In this document: positions 18,776 through 29,167 of the stretch, piece by piece | How positions within the stretch are numbered: position 1 is the first letter of the stretch | How the letters are laid out: each line of letters starts with the position of its first letter | Assembly: GCA_009694295.1 (NCBI GenBank) | Contig: SHVJ01000001.1 | Location: 71,286-107,717 of the forward strand | Source of the DNA: Acidimicrobiia bacterium | Lineage (GTDB): Bacteria > Actinomycetota > Acidimicrobiia > IMCC26256 > PALSA-555 | Length of the DNA stretch: 36,432 nucleotides | Direction: 5' to 3' | Position numbers and translations under genes: made by a program | Notes under the pieces: model-generated | The model's input: the letters and a program-made list of their open reading frames with translations, nothing else | Told to the model about the DNA's origin: nothing | Database searches by the model: none

Positions 18776-21664
18776 CTAACCCTTTTCCAGCGGCGCCCAC
18801 GCGAGGAGCAGGCGCTTCTCACCAACATCACGGAAGTTGATGACCGCTTCGGCGCGGTCGCCGCTGCCTTCCATGTCGATGATCACGCCTTCACCGAAAG
18901 TCTCGTGCACGACGTCGTCGCCGACCTTGAGGCCGAGCCCGTCAGCGCCGCGTCCGCCGGATGGAGCGGTTGCTGTCGGCTGGCCGTAGCGGTCGCCGCT
19001 GCCGCGTATCGCGGCCGCGACGATCGCCTCGCGGTGCCGACCGATCCCGCTCCCATAGACCCGGTCTTCGCCGATCGCGTTGACGAGCTCCTCGGGGATC
19101 TCGGCGAGGAACCGGCTCGGCGGGTAGAAGTCGGTGTTGCCGAACAACGTGCGGCACCACGCGTGGCACAGGTACAGGCGTTCGCGGGCCCGGGTGATGC
19201 CCACGTAGCAGAGGCGCCGCTCCTCTTCGAGCTGCTCGGGATCGCCGAGGCTGCGAATGTGTGGGAACACGCCGTCTTCGAGCCCCGTGACAAACACGAC
19301 GGGGAACTCCAGACCCTTGGCTGAGTGCAAGGTCATGAGCGTGACGGCGCTGGTGTTGCCTTCGTCGTCGAGCATGTGCGGATCGTTCTCCGACGCGTCC
19401 ATGTCGGTGACGAGGGAGATCGCCTCGAGGAACGCCTGGAGCCGGGCCAGGCCCTGCGGTGCCTCGAACGCCGCGGGCGGTGCGCTGTCGGCTTCGAGCG
19501 CCGACCCGACGCCGGCAATGCCGGGAAGCCCCGACACGTCGCCACTGTCGAGCGCCACATCGAACTCCCGGCACACCCCGACGAACTCCTGGAGGTTCTC
19601 GACGCGACCCTGGGCCTCGATCGTGCGCTCGGACTCGAGCTCGGCGAGATACCCGGTGTGCTCGAGCATCGCTTCGACAGTGCGGGCCACGCCGCCGACT
19701 CCATTGGTCGGCTGCGCAAGCTCCGCCTCCTCCGGCGACGACCGTCCACGCCGCTCGCCGCCGGTGGCGATCTTCTCGAACTCGACCATGAGCTCGAGCA
19801 CATCGCGCACGCCACCCAGCGACTTGCCACTCACGCCGGCTGCCGGGGCTTCGCGCAGCGCGTCGCGGAACGTGAGCCCACCAGCCTTGGCGTAGGCATC
19901 GACCTTCGCGATCGACGTATCGCCCACACCGCGCTTCGGCGTGTTGACGATGCGCTTCCACGACACCTCGTCGTCGGGATTCACGAGTGCCCGCAAGTAG
20001 GCGAGCGTGTCCTTCACCTCACGACGGTCGTAGAACTTCACGCCACCGACCACGCGATAAGGGATCCCGGCGCGCACCATGCGCTCTTCGATCACTCGGC
20101 TCTGCGCGTTCGTGCGGTAGAAGACGGCACAGTCGCGGAAACGCTGACCCTCGGTGTCGGTCAGACGCGTGATCTCGTTCACCACGAACGCGGCCTCGTC
20201 GTGCTCGTCCTCGGCCTGATACCGAGTGAGCAGCTCACCCTCCACCTGCTCGGTCCACAGATGCTTGGGGGTGCGCGCAACGTTGTTGGCGATCACCGCA
20301 TTCGCCGCGTCGAGGATCGCCTTCGTCGACCGATAGTTCTGCTCCAACAAGATGATCGTCGCGTCCGGAAACACCTCTTCAAACCGCATCAAGTTCCGAA
20401 CATCTGCCCCACGGAAGCTATAGACCGAGTTGTGCGTGACAATCCCGTTCGCCACAAAGTTGTGCGTCTGCTCGATGTCGAGGTCGTACACAGTTCCATC
20501 GATCTCTGTGGGCCGGACATCGGTCACGACGTCAAACTCACCGGCCTCGTCGACCATGACCATCCCAGGCCGCACGGACGAGGCTGGGGTCGCCGGGAGC
20601 GCGTTCGATGGAGAACACGGTATCGATCCCGCGAAGTGGACATGTTCTGGAGTCGAGACGACGACCCGACCGCTCGCGAGCTCGACTTCGATCCCTCGAC
20701 CAGCACGACCGCGAAATGTTCGAGTCACCAGATCCGAGCGGAAGTCGCCGTCGCCGTAGCGCGAGAACACTTTGTCGCCAACTGCGACACGTTCGATTGG
20801 CAGCTTTGAACCGTCGCCCATCGTGACGAGGGTGCCCTCAACGAGGCATTGATCGTGGTCGCCGACGACCATGACGTTGCGGTGCTCTTCGCCGAGCATC
20901 CGCACGAGCTCCCACTGCGCCATGTTCGTATCTTGGAACTCGTCGACGAGCACGTAGTTGAAGCGGCGGCGCCAGCGATCGAGCACATCGGGGTGCTCAC
21001 GGAAGAGTTTGACGGCAAGCATGAGGAGGTCGTCGAAGTCGACGGCTGAGGCTTCGAGCAGACGGCGTTGGTACTCCGTGTAAACCTCGGCGAGGCGAAC
21101 CTCGGGCGGGGTGTACGCCGACGCCGTGGCCTGTTCCGGACCGATGAGCTCGTTCTTGAGCGCCGAGATCCGGCCGTGGAGCTGGCGGGGCGGGAACCGC
21201 TTGGGATCGAGGTTCATGTCGCGACGCACGTAGTCGACGAGGCGAACGGCGTCGGACTGGTCGTAGATCGTGAACTGCGAGCGCAGCCCCACGTGCTCCG
21301 CCTCGCGGCGCAGGACGCGGGAGCACGCACTGTGGAAGGTGCTCACCCACATGCGGTGCGCCACCGGGCCGACAAGCGCGGCGACCCGCTCTTTCATCTC
21401 ACCCGCGGCCTTGTTCGTGAAGGTGATCGCGAGCAACCCGAACGGAGACACCCGCTTCTCGGCGATGAGGAACGCGATGCGGTTCGTGAGCACCCGCGTC
21501 TTGCCCGAGCCCGCGCCGGCGACGACGAGCAGCGGACCGTCGGGTGCGGTGACGGCGTCGCGCTGGACGGGATTCAGGCCGACGAGCAGGTCCTCGGTGC
21601 GTACACGCGGGTGTTGTGGTTCGCTCTCAGGCGCGTGTGTGTCGTGAGGAGTGGGTTCAGCCAT
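18776..21664 (-). CDS. pcrA: UvrD/PcrA-type SF1 DNA helicase precursor interrupted by an intein
   Basis: GLNPVQRDAVTAPDGPLLVVAGAGSGKTRVL, TFTNKAAGEM, VDEFQDTN, motif III VVGDHDQ/SVYSFRGAD split by an intein, TLMTLHSAKGLEFPVVFVTGLEDGVFPH. Confidence 0.96.
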   Translation of the reverse strand: MAEPTPHDTHAPESEPQHPRVRTEDLLVGLNPVQRDAVTAPDGPLLVVAGAGSGKTRVLTNRIAFLIAEKRVSPFGLLAITFTNKAAGEMKERVAALVGPVAHRMWVSTFHSACSRVLRREAEHVGLRSQFTIYDQSDAVRLVDYVRRDMNLDPKRFPPRQLHGRISALKNELIGPEQATASAYTPPEVRLAEVYTEYQRRLLEASAVDFDDLLMLAVKLFREHPDVLDRWRRRFNYVLVDEFQDTNMAQWELVRMLGEEHRNVMVVGDHDQCLVEGTLVTMGDGSKLPIERVAVGDKVFSRYGDGDFRSDLVTRTFRGRAGRGIEVELASGRVVVSTPEHVHFAGSIPCSPSNALPATPASSVRPGMVMVDEAGEFDVVTDVRPTEIDGTVYDLDIEQTHNFVANGIVTHNSVYSFRGADVRNLMRFEEVFPDATIILLEQNYRSTKAILDAANAVIANNVARTPKHLWTEQVEGELLTRYQAEDEHDEAAFVVNEITRLTDTEGQRFRDCAVFYRTNAQSRVIEERMVRAGIPYRVVGGVKFYDRREVKDTLAYLRALVNPDDEVSWKRIVNTPKRGVGDTSIAKVDAYAKAGGLTFRDALREAPAAGVSGKSLGGVRDVLELMVEFEKIATGGERRGRSSPEEAELAQPTNGVGGVARTVEAMLEHTGYLAELESERTIEAQGRVENLQEFVGVCREFDVALDSGDVSGLPGIAGVGSALEADSAPPAAFEAPQGLARLQAFLEAISLVTDMDASENDPHMLDDEGNTSAVTLMTLHSAKGLEFPVVFVTGLEDGVFPHIRSLGDPEQLEEERRLCYVGITRARERLYLCHAWCRTLFGNTDFYPPSRFLAEIPEELVNAIGEDRVYGSGIGRHREAIVAAAIRGSGDRYGQPTATAPSGGRGADGLGLKVGDDVVHETFGEGVIIDMEGSGDRAEAVINFRDVGEKRLLLAWAPLEKG
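20429..20848 (-). mobile_element. 140-aa in-frame mini-intein (no homing endonuclease domain recognised)
   Basis: Cys1 block A (CLVEGTLVTMGDGSKLPIERVAVGDKVFS), block B TPEH (GRVVVSTPEHVHFAG), blocks F/G (VYDLDIEQTHNFVANGIVTHN) followed by +1 Ser. Removal restores helicase motif VVGDHDQ-SVYSFRGAD. Confidence 0.95.
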
Positions 21665-21736
21665 GACGCGGCCATCGTACAGACGTTCGATGACAGTCCC
21701 TTCCCTTGTCTTAGGGCCGAGTGTCTCGCGGCCGGA

Positions 21737-22174
21737 TCAGACCTCGAGCATGAGTGTGACCGGACCATCGTTCACCAGTTCGACGTGCATGTCGGCGCCG
21801 AACACGCCGGTCTCCACCGTGGCGCCGAGGTCGCGCAGCGCGGTCACAAAGGCGTCGCACAGGGGCTCGGCGTGCTCCGGACGCGCCGCGTCGGTCCACG
21901 ACGGGCGCCGGCCCTTCCGAGTGTCCCCGTACAGCGTGAACTGGCTCACGACGAGCACCTGGCCACCCGTCTCGCCGAGCCCGAGGTTCATCGTGCCGTC
22001 GGCATCGTCGAACACCCGGAGCGTCCAGACCTTGTCGGCGAGCTTGACGGCCATCGCCAGGTCGTCACCGTGGGTGACGCCGACAAGTACACACAGGCCC
22101 CGACCGATCTCGCCGACGACCTGGCCGACGATCCGGACCCTGGATTCGGTCACCCGCTGGACAAGCGCTCGCAC
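21737..22174 (-). CDS. dtd: D-aminoacyl-tRNA deacylase
   Basis: [69 protein letters not shown]. Confidence 0.95.
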   Translation of the reverse strand: MRALVQRVTESRVRIVGQVVGEIGRGLCVLVGVTHGDDLAMAVKLADKVWTLRVFDDADGTMNLGLGETGGQVLVVSQFTLYGDTRKGRRPSWTDAARPEHAEPLCDAFVTALRDLGATVETGVFGADMHVELVNDGPVTLMLEV

Positions 22175-22207
22175 GACTCGGCACCCTAGAGTCCTTGCGC
22201 ACTCGCT

Positions 22208-22230
22208 CTGCGCCGGGGTACCCGGCGCAG
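22208..22230. repeat. 10-bp perfect dyad with GTA loop, divergent intergenic region
   Basis: CTGCGCCGGG-GTA-CCCGGCGCAG. Confidence 0.75.
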
Positions 22231-22293
22231 CCCTACGGGACGATCGCCAGCGCCTCTAGATTGGCCGCACGTTCTCGATGGAAGGAACCTCAG

Positions 22294-22575
22294 ATGGCTG
22301 ATTCACTGGAGCACGCCAAGAAGCGGCTCGACGATGAGTACGGGCAGACCCGACGTCGGTTCGACGAGATCCACGACGCCATGGACAGCGTTGCGCACGC
22401 GACCGCTGAGGAAGATCTCTACGGGCGGCTCAAGAACCTCGAGAAGAGCGTCCACAAGGTGCGCACCGGCGGTTGGTTCCGCCCCGGCGCCCGCGGCCAC
22501 AGCCGCGCCCTCAAGAAGTACAACGCCGCCAAGGCGGCAGCCGACGGCCCGAAGGTCCAGAAGTTCGGCTCGTAA
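22294..22575 (+). CDS. small charged helical protein of unknown function
   Basis: MADSLEHAKKRLDDEYGQTRRRFDEIHDAMDS...; GAAGGA SD upstream of ATG at 22294. Confidence 0.65.
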   Translation: MADSLEHAKKRLDDEYGQTRRRFDEIHDAMDSVAHATAEEDLYGRLKNLEKSVHKVRTGGWFRPGARGHSRALKKYNAAKAAADGPKVQKFGS

Positions 22576-22581
22576 ACCCGT

Positions 22582-22605
22582 CGTTCACCCGAGTTGGGGT
22601 GAACG
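22582..22605. terminator. hairpin in convergent intergenic region
   Basis: CGTTCACCC-GAGTTG-GGGTGAACG, perfect 9-bp stem between convergent CDSs. Confidence 0.55.
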
Positions 22606-22620
22606 TTGGGGTGGCGCGAG

Positions 22621-23646
22621 TTAGGCGGCTTCGCCTTCCATCTTCGGGGTGTAGCTGCCGGAGCGGGCCGCGCCGTTGAGACGGGCGCGGTGGGCGAACG
22701 CCTTCTGTCCGGCGCCCACGTTCGCGGGGTCACCGAGCCACGCCTTGAGCGCGGGTGCCTGCAGTGCGCGGCCGTACGAGAACGAGAGCTGCCACGGATG
22801 CGGGCCGCTCTTGTTCATCTCGTTGAGCCGGCTCGTCGCCTGCTCGTCGGTCTGACCACCCGAGAGGAACACGATCCCGGGGACGGCCGCGGGCACGCAC
22901 CGCTTGAAGCACGCGAGCGAGAGGTGCGCGACCTGCTCGTCGGTGGCCTGCTCCGCTGCGTCGTACCCCGCGAGCACCATGTTCGGCTTGAGCAACGTAC
23001 CCTCGAGGTGCACGCGCTGACGGAAGAGCTCGTCGTAGACCGCGTCGAGCACGGCCGACGTGACCACGAAGGCGCGCTCGATGCTGTGCGAGCCCTCCAT
23101 GAACACCTCGGGCTCCACGATCGGCACGATGCCGGCCTCTTGGCAGAGCGCCGCGTAACGAGCCAACGCGTGGGCGTTCGCGCGGATCGCGTACTCCGAC
23201 GGGAGCACGTCGGTGATCGTGTACGTGCCGCGCCACTTCGCGAACCGGGCTCCCAGCTCCTTGTACTCAGTCAGGCGCTCACGCAGACCGTCGAGGCCTT
23301 CGGTGATCGCCTCATCCTCGCCCGCGAACGCCAACGGGTGAGCGCCGGAGTCCACCTTGATCCCGGAGATGATCCCCCGGTCGGCAAGAAGCTTCGGGAA
23401 CGGCGTGCCGTTCGATGACGATTGACGGATCGTCTCATCGAACAGGATCACGCCGCTGATGTACTCCTCGGCGCCATCCGTCGTGAACAACAGCTCGCGG
23501 TAGGCGCGGCGGTTGTCCTCGGTGGACTCCACCTTGATGGAGTCGAAGCGCTTCTTGATGGTCCCGCCGGACTCGTCGGCGGCAAGGATCCCCTTGCCGG
23601 GGGCAACAAGAGCCTGGGCGGTCGTAATCAGAGCATCAAGGTCCAT
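22621..23646 (-). CDS. fda: class I fructose-bisphosphate aldolase
   Basis: ALVAPGKGILAADESGGTIKKRFDSIKVESTEDNRRAYRELLFTT, IVPIVEPEVFMEGSH, GTLLKPNMVLAG, FLSGGQTDEQA. Confidence 0.95.
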   Translation of the reverse strand: MDLDALITTAQALVAPGKGILAADESGGTIKKRFDSIKVESTEDNRRAYRELLFTTDGAEEYISGVILFDETIRQSSSNGTPFPKLLADRGIISGIKVDSGAHPLAFAGEDEAITEGLDGLRERLTEYKELGARFAKWRGTYTITDVLPSEYAIRANAHALARYAALCQEAGIVPIVEPEVFMEGSHSIERAFVVTSAVLDAVYDELFRQRVHLEGTLLKPNMVLAGYDAAEQATDEQVAHLSLACFKRCVPAAVPGIVFLSGGQTDEQATSRLNEMNKSGPHPWQLSFSYGRALQAPALKAWLGDPANVGAGQKAFAHRARLNGAARSGSYTPKMEGEAA

Positions 23647-23744
23647 GCCCCGGATCCTAAATCCTGGTCGCGCTCGCTCGGGCCTCGGGGTACCCGAGTC
23701 CCGTCCCTACGGGCCGGTCGGCCGCTCCTAGATTCCGATGCCGC

Positions 23745-25286
23745 CTATTCCCACTCGATGGTGCCGGGGGGTTTGCTGGTGATGTCGTAGGCGACGCGGT
23801 TGACGCCGGCGACCTCGTTGATGATCCGCGAGGCGATGCGCTCGAGGAGGTCGTACGGGAGGCGCGCCCAGTCGGCGGTCATGGCGTCTTCCGACGTGAC
23901 GGCCCGCACGATCACCGGGTTCTCGTACGTGCGGCCGTCGCCCATCACACCGACGGTACGAACTGCTGAGGGAAGCACCGCGAAGCTCTGCCAGATCTCA
24001 CGGTACAGGCCGGCGCGCCGGATCTCCTCGACGACGATGTGGTCGGCGGCGCGCAGTATCTCCAGGCGATCGGGTGTGATCGCGCCAATGATGCGCACCG
24101 CGAGCCCCGGACCCGGGAACGGCTGACGCCACACGATGTCTTCGGGAAGACCGAGCTCCTCGCCGATCGCGCGCACCTCGTCCTTGAAGATGTTACGCAG
24201 CGGCTCGACGAGCTCGAAGTCCATGTCGTCGGGGAGACCGCCCACGTTGTGGTGAGACTTGATGACGGCGTTGTCGCCGCCGCCCGACTCGACAATGTCG
24301 GGGTACAGCGTGCCCTGCACGAGGAAGCCGGCCGAAGAAATGTCGCGCGCCACTTCCTCGAACACCCGGATGAACGTCTCGCCGATGATCTTGCGCTTGG
24401 TCTCGGGTTCTTCGACATCGACGAGCGCGGCGAGGAACCGATCCGCCGCCTTCACGTGGATGAGCTCGACGTGGAACTGGCGGTTGAACGTCTCTTCCAC
24501 CTGCTCGGCCTCACCGAGGCGCAGCAGCCCCGTATCGACGAACACGCACGTGAGGTGGTCGCCGATGGCCCGGTGGACGAGCGCGGCGGCGACGGCGGAG
24601 TCGACCCCACCCGAGAGCCCACAGATCACCCCGGCGGTCCCGACCTGCGCCCGGATCTCCGCAACCGCTTCCTCGATGATGTTGGTGTTCGTCCACGTAG
24701 GCCGGCAGTCACACACGTCGAAGAGGAACGCCCGCAGGACGTCTTGGCCCCGCTCGGTATGCACCACCTCCGGATGGAACTGCACGCCGTAGATCGCTCG
24801 GTCGCGATCCTCCAGCGCGGCGACGGGCGCGCCCGGCGAGCTCGCGGTGATCATGAACCCCTCGGGCACAGTCGTGATCGCGTCGCCGTGACTCATCCAC
24901 ACCTGTTGCTCTTCCGGCAACGAGCTGAGGACCACCGACGACCCGGTGCGCGACAGCTGCGTGCGCCCGTACTCACCGCCGCCTGTCTCGCGAACCTCGC
25001 CGCCGAGCTGTTGCGCGATGAGCTGTGCGCCGTAACAGATGCCCAGGATCGGCGTGTCAGCGTCGTAGACCGCGGGATCGATCGACGGCGCGCCGTCGAC
25101 ATGTACCGATGCGGGACCGCCCGAGAAGATGATCCCCTTCGGTCGCTTCGCCAGCATCTCGGCGAGCGGCATCGTGCGCGGCACGATCTCGGAGTAAACG
25201 CGCGCTTCGCGCACGCGTCGGGCGATCAACTGTGCGTATTGCGCGCCGAAGTCGACAACCAGAATGGTGTCGTGCGGCGTGGGCAG
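23745..25286 (-). CDS. guaA: GMP synthase (glutamine-hydrolysing)
   Basis: [55 protein letters not shown]-term KPPGTIEWE. The conserved N-terminus ([19 protein letters not shown]) extends upstream of the tracked ORF; the start codon is unclear and a CTG at 25286 is one candidate. Confidence 0.93.
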   Translation of the reverse strand: MPTPHDTILVVDFGAQYAQLIARRVREARVYSEIVPRTMPLAEMLAKRPKGIIFSGGPASVHVDGAPSIDPAVYDADTPILGICYGAQLIAQQLGGEVRETGGGEYGRTQLSRTGSSVVLSSLPEEQQVWMSHGDAITTVPEGFMITASSPGAPVAALEDRDRAIYGVQFHPEVVHTERGQDVLRAFLFDVCDCRPTWTNTNIIEEAVAEIRAQVGTAGVICGLSGGVDSAVAAALVHRAIGDHLTCVFVDTGLLRLGEAEQVEETFNRQFHVELIHVKAADRFLAALVDVEEPETKRKIIGETFIRVFEEVARDISSAGFLVQGTLYPDIVESGGGDNAVIKSHHNVGGLPDDMDFELVEPLRNIFKDEVRAIGEELGLPEDIVWRQPFPGPGLAVRIIGAITPDRLEILRAADHIVVEEIRRAGLYREIWQSFAVLPSAVRTVGVMGDGRTYENPVIVRAVTSEDAMTADWARLPYDLLERIASRIINEVAGVNRVAYDITSKPPGTIEWE

Positions 25287-25288
25287 GA

Positions 25289-26455
25289 TTAGCGCCCCAT
25301 CCCGATGTGCTGCTCGCGCTGGAGGATCTTGCCCTCGGTCTTCAGCGCCGGCGCAACCATCACTTCGGCCTTCTGAAACTCCTTGAGCGTCTCGTAGCCA
25401 GTGGTGGCCATCGACGTACGCAGCGCTCCGAACAGGTTGAGCGTGCCGTCGTTCTCGTGTGCCGGCCCGATGAGGATCTCAGCGAGTGAGCCCTTGAGTC
25501 CTTGATGCACCCGCGCGCCTCGCGGCAACGTGGGATGGAAGGTAGCCATGCCCCAGTGGTAGCCCTTGCCCGGCGCTTCGTACGCGCTCGCGAGCGGCGA
25601 CGCGACCATCACTGCGTCGGCACCACACGCGATCGCCTTGGCGATGTCGCCACCGGTGCGCATACCGCCGTCGGCGATGACCTGCACGTAAACGCCCGTC
25701 TCGTCGAGATGGCGAATGCGAGCGCCGGCCGCGTCGGCAATGGCAGTGGCCTGCGGTACGCCGATGCCGAGGACGCCGCGGCTCGTGCACGCGTGACCCG
25801 GGCCGACCCCGACCAGGATTCCAACGGCACCGGTCCGCATGAGGTGCAGCGCCGTGGAGTACGACGCGCAGCCGCCGACGATCACGGGGATGTCGAACTC
25901 GCGGATGAACTTCTTGAGGTTCAACGGCTGGCGCGACTCGTCCTTCGAGACGTGCTCGGCGGAGACAACCGTTCCCTGGATGACGAGAATGTCGAGCTCG
26001 GCTTCGAGTACCGCGGCCGCATGGGTCGCAACTCGTTGCGGTGTGAGCGACGCACATGCCGTGACGCCAGCGTCCTTGATCTCACGGATGCGCTTGCCGA
26101 TCAGCTCTTCCTTCATCGGCTCGGCGTAGATCTCTTGCATCCGACGCGTCGCCTTCTCGGTGGGCAGATCGGAGATCTCGTCGAACAGCGCGTCGGGATC
26201 GTCGTAGCGCGTCCACAATCCTTCGAGGTTCAAGCACGCGAGGCCACCGAGGTTGCCGATGTCGACGGCGGTCTTCGGCGACACGACGTCATCCATCGCG
26301 GCAGCCATGAGCGGAAGCTCGAACTTGAACGCGTCGATCTCCCAGGTGATGTCGACGTCTTCGGGGTCGCGTGTCCTGCGGCTCGGAACGATCGCGATGT
26401 CGTCGAACCCGTAGGCCCGTCGTCCGGACTTGCCGATCCCGATCTCGACTTCCAC
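25289..26455 (-). CDS. guaB3: GuaB3-family IMP dehydrogenase-related protein
   Basis: [57 protein letters not shown]..., [30 protein letters not shown] start at 26455. Confidence 0.9.
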   Translation of the reverse strand: MEVEIGIGKSGRRAYGFDDIAIVPSRRTRDPEDVDITWEIDAFKFELPLMAAAMDDVVSPKTAVDIGNLGGLACLNLEGLWTRYDDPDALFDEISDLPTEKATRRMQEIYAEPMKEELIGKRIREIKDAGVTACASLTPQRVATHAAAVLEAELDILVIQGTVVSAEHVSKDESRQPLNLKKFIREFDIPVIVGGCASYSTALHLMRTGAVGILVGVGPGHACTSRGVLGIGVPQATAIADAAGARIRHLDETGVYVQVIADGGMRTGGDIAKAIACGADAVMVASPLASAYEAPGKGYHWGMATFHPTLPRGARVHQGLKGSLAEILIGPAHENDGTLNLFGALRTSMATTGYETLKEFQKAEVMVAPALKTEGKILQREQHIGMGR

Positions 26456-26663
26456 GTCCCTGGTGCTCTCTTTCGTCGTGTGCCTGCGGACCCTGCGGCG
26501 AACATCGAGAATACCGCCGTTTCTCGCCCTCTTTGGGACTCGCGATTCCCTCGCGGTGGGTCGGTGGGTGTCGGTGGGTAAGGTCGCGAGCAGCGATCCC
26601 GCTCCCCCCGCGGACTCGTCACCTTCCCCATGCGAACCCACCGAGTGCTCGCGCCTCCCTGCC

Positions 26664-26704
26664 TATCAATGCACCGAGCCGGCCTATCGATGCACCGAGC
26701 CGGC
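26664..26704 (+). repeat. 21-bp tandem duplication spanning the start codon
   Basis: TATCAATGCACCGAGCCGGCC / TATCGATGCACCGAGCCGGC, giving [12 protein letters not shown]. Confidence 0.85.
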
Positions 26705-27289
26705 GCCGTGCTCGCGCTCTGCGCCACGATCGCGCTCTCTGCGTGCGGCGGCGGGGGCCCGAGCATCCAGTCCGACCCCGACACCTCCACCACGAGCACC
26801 ACTACCCCCGAGCCCACGACGTCAACGACCGGCGAGCCGACCACCTCGACCACCACCGGCGAGCCAACCACGACCACGACGGCCGTCGACGGGCAGGTCG
26901 TGCGATACCAGGGCTTGCAGTTCGTCGTCCCGACCGGCTGGCCGGTCTACGACCTGGCAGTCGACCCACGAACCTGCGTGCGGGCCGACCGCCATGCGGC
27001 CTTCTTGGGTACACCTGGACCCAAGCCCGACTGTCCGGCAAAACCCGAGGGTCATACCGAGACGATCCTGGTACAGCCGATTGCTGGGGCGTCCCAGATC
27101 GCGGTGGCCCGGGCGACGCAGCCAACGGTCTTGAACGGAATGTCTGTGCTCATCGACCCCGACCCCGACGCCATCGGCGCACTGACGGTGGTCTTCCCCG
27201 ATCTCGGACTCGTCGCCTTCCTCACCTATGGGGCAACTAGCACGCACGCAAACGAGCTCCTCTCAGGCTTCACCTTCGACGCACCGTGA
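26669..27289 (+). CDS. putative lipoprotein with Thr-rich linker
   Basis: [16 protein letters not shown] lipobox, (T/S/G/E/P)-rich linker, soluble domain [18 protein letters not shown]. Alternative start at 26690. Confidence 0.7.
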   Translation: MHRAGLSMHRAGAVLALCATIALSACGGGGPSIQSDPDTSTTSTTTPEPTTSTTGEPTTSTTTGEPTTTTTAVDGQVVRYQGLQFVVPTGWPVYDLAVDPRTCVRADRHAAFLGTPGPKPDCPAKPEGHTETILVQPIAGASQIAVARATQPTVLNGMSVLIDPDPDAIGALTVVFPDLGLVAFLTYGATSTHANELLSGFTFDAP

Positions 27290-28209
27290 TCGGGAAGGGT
27301 GTGCTCATCCCCTTTGTGGTGATCGCTGGCTTGGTTGCGGTCGCGTGTCGACCTGTGACTGACGGCGCGCCTCTTGCTGAACCGAGCGGCGGAGTGGTTG
27401 CCAGCGCATCCACCCAAACCCGGAGTGGACGGCATGTGGGCTTGGCCTTCGACACCTGTCACGCGCCCACGACCGGGCAGATGGCGGTCTGGCGGACTTC
27501 TTCGCCCTATGGGGGGGTGGGCATCTACATCGGTGGACGAAACGCCGCTTGTCCGCCACAGACCAATCCTCAACTGAACGCGGCGTGGGTACAGACCGTG
27601 GCCGGGAGCGGTTGGCGGCTCCTGCCGCTCTGGGTCGGGCGGCAAGCGCCGTGTTCCGCAGGCAGCGGAGCCAAGATCAGCACGAACACCTTCTTCGCTT
27701 CCCTGCAAGGCATCGAGGAGGCCGACGACGCGGCCGACTCTGCCGCTTCGTTTGCCATCGGCCCGGCGGTCGCGGTGGGACCGGGAAGCCCTATCTACTT
27801 CGATATGGAGCATTACCCCCCATCTCCGTCTTGCAGCGCCGCCGTGCGTTCCTTCATCAACGCCTGGGTCAATCGGTTGCATGAACGCGGCTACCAAGCC
27901 GGCTTCTACTCCAGCGGATCGTCAGGGGTCACGGACATGGTGGCGACCGCCATCTTCGGCCTCCCATACAGCCTTCCGGATGATCTGTGGTTCGCGCATT
28001 GGAACGATGTCGCGAGCGCGTACGGCAACCAGTACGTGCCCGAGAACTTGTGGGTCTGCCACCGCCATCACCAATACATGGGTGGGCACAACGAGACTTG
28101 GGGTTCCGTGACGCTGAACATCGACAGCAATGCGAGCGACGGCGCAGTCGCGCAGATCGGGTTCGAACGGAACCAGACGTGGCCTCTGCTCTCAAAGTGC
28201 CGGGTGTAA
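27286..28209 (+). CDS. DUF1906 / Rv2525c-like glycoside-hydrolase-like secreted protein
   Basis: [38 protein letters not shown]..., [45 protein letters not shown] start overlaps the upstream TGA. Confidence 0.8.
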   Translation: MIGKGVLIPFVVIAGLVAVACRPVTDGAPLAEPSGGVVASASTQTRSGRHVGLAFDTCHAPTTGQMAVWRTSSPYGGVGIYIGGRNAACPPQTNPQLNAAWVQTVAGSGWRLLPLWVGRQAPCSAGSGAKISTNTFFASLQGIEEADDAADSAASFAIGPAVAVGPGSPIYFDMEHYPPSPSCSAAVRSFINAWVNRLHERGYQAGFYSSGSSGVTDMVATAIFGLPYSLPDDLWFAHWNDVASAYGNQYVPENLWVCHRHHQYMGGHNETWGSVTLNIDSNASDGAVAQIGFERNQTWPLLSKCRV

Positions 28210-28229
28210 GAGGGGCAGCGCTCGCACGC

Positions 28230-28949
28230 CTAACGCACCGTCTTCGCCAGATGCTCCAGGAAGTTGACGAGGATGTGGGCCGTCGCACCCCACACCGTCT
28301 CGGTCTCGAGCTCGAAGAAGTGGATGGGACGGTCACGACCGGGATTGACGGCGACGCCTTCGGGCACATCCCAAAGCTCCTGGCGGAAGGTCACGTCGTC
28401 GAGCAGCTCTGAGAAGCTGACGTCGAACACGCTGGTCACCTCGTCGGGATGCGGCACCAAGACCGGTGGCTCGGTGAGCAGGCCCACGAACGGCGTGAGC
28501 AAGAACCGGCCCATCACCGTGACCATGCTGTCGAGCTCGGCCACGATCTCGACGCTCGCGGGGTCGAGCCCCACTTCTTCGTGGGCCTCACGCAACGCGG
28601 CGTCCTGCAACGAGCGGTCGACGGACTCGTCGAGCTTGCCGCCAGGAAACGCGATCTCGCCCTGGTGCGACGGCATCGTCTCAGGCCGCTTCGTCAGGAT
28701 GACCCGCGTATCCCGCTCAAACGCGCCCGGCACCACCGGCGCTTCAAACAAAGCCATCAACACAGCAGCCGGCCGCGCAGTCGCAGGAGGCACAGGCTTC
28801 CGAGGCACAGGAAACGTTGCACACGCAACCCGAACCTCATCCAGCGAAAACCGCCGCTCATCAGGAGAAAGGTGCGCCCACCCCGGCGCCGCCCCAGCCT
28901 TCGCGGAAGCAGGCCGAGGAATCCGCTGCTCACCCCCCCGAGACATCAC
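28230..28949 (-). CDS. NUDIX hydrolase (CoA pyrophosphatase-like)
   Basis: GEIAFPGGKLDESVDRSLQDAALREAHEEVGLDP Nudix box. Confidence 0.92.
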   Translation of the reverse strand: MMSRGGEQRIPRPASAKAGAAPGWAHLSPDERRFSLDEVRVACATFPVPRKPVPPATARPAAVLMALFEAPVVPGAFERDTRVILTKRPETMPSHQGEIAFPGGKLDESVDRSLQDAALREAHEEVGLDPASVEIVAELDSMVTVMGRFLLTPFVGLLTEPPVLVPHPDEVTSVFDVSFSELLDDVTFRQELWDVPEGVAVNPGRDRPIHFFELETETVWGATAHILVNFLEHLAKTVR

Positions 28950-29085
28950 GCTTTCCTATCGCACAAACGAGAGCCATCAGCGAGACGTCCACACCCGCGC
29001 CCTTGGGCGCGAGACCCGAACCTCACCAGAGTGACGTGCTCGCGCGCGCCGGAGGGATGCGGTGCATCGCGCGGGCCCGAACATA

Positions 29086-29167
29086 GGCAGACCCCGCCCC
29101 CGGCGTCCGCAGGCAGCCCGCCTCGGAGAGGAGACGGGGGCCGAGGACGACGGGGGCGGGGTCTGCC
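29086..29167. repeat. 17-bp perfect inverted repeat with nested stems (structured groES 3' region or terminator candidate)
   Basis: GGCAGACCCCGCCCCCG (29086-29102) / CGGGGGCGGGGTCTGCC (29151-29167), with inner CGTCC/GGACG and CCTCGG/CCGAGG pairings. Confidence 0.8.

Noticed and set aside
19325-20809. 494-aa plus-strand ORF opposite the helicase (also 9019..10062, 15883..17043, 21068..22189, 24039..25292)
   Set aside because: All lie antisense to conserved housekeeping genes and have compositional-artefact translations.
26528-26582. GGTGGGT-type short repeats in the guaB3/lipoprotein divergent spacer
   Set aside because: Too short and irregular to distinguish from GC-rich background.
26780-26895. 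Repetitive ACC/ACG-rich stretch
   Set aside because: Thr/Ser/Pro-rich linker of a lipoprotein, common in actinobacterial secreted proteins.
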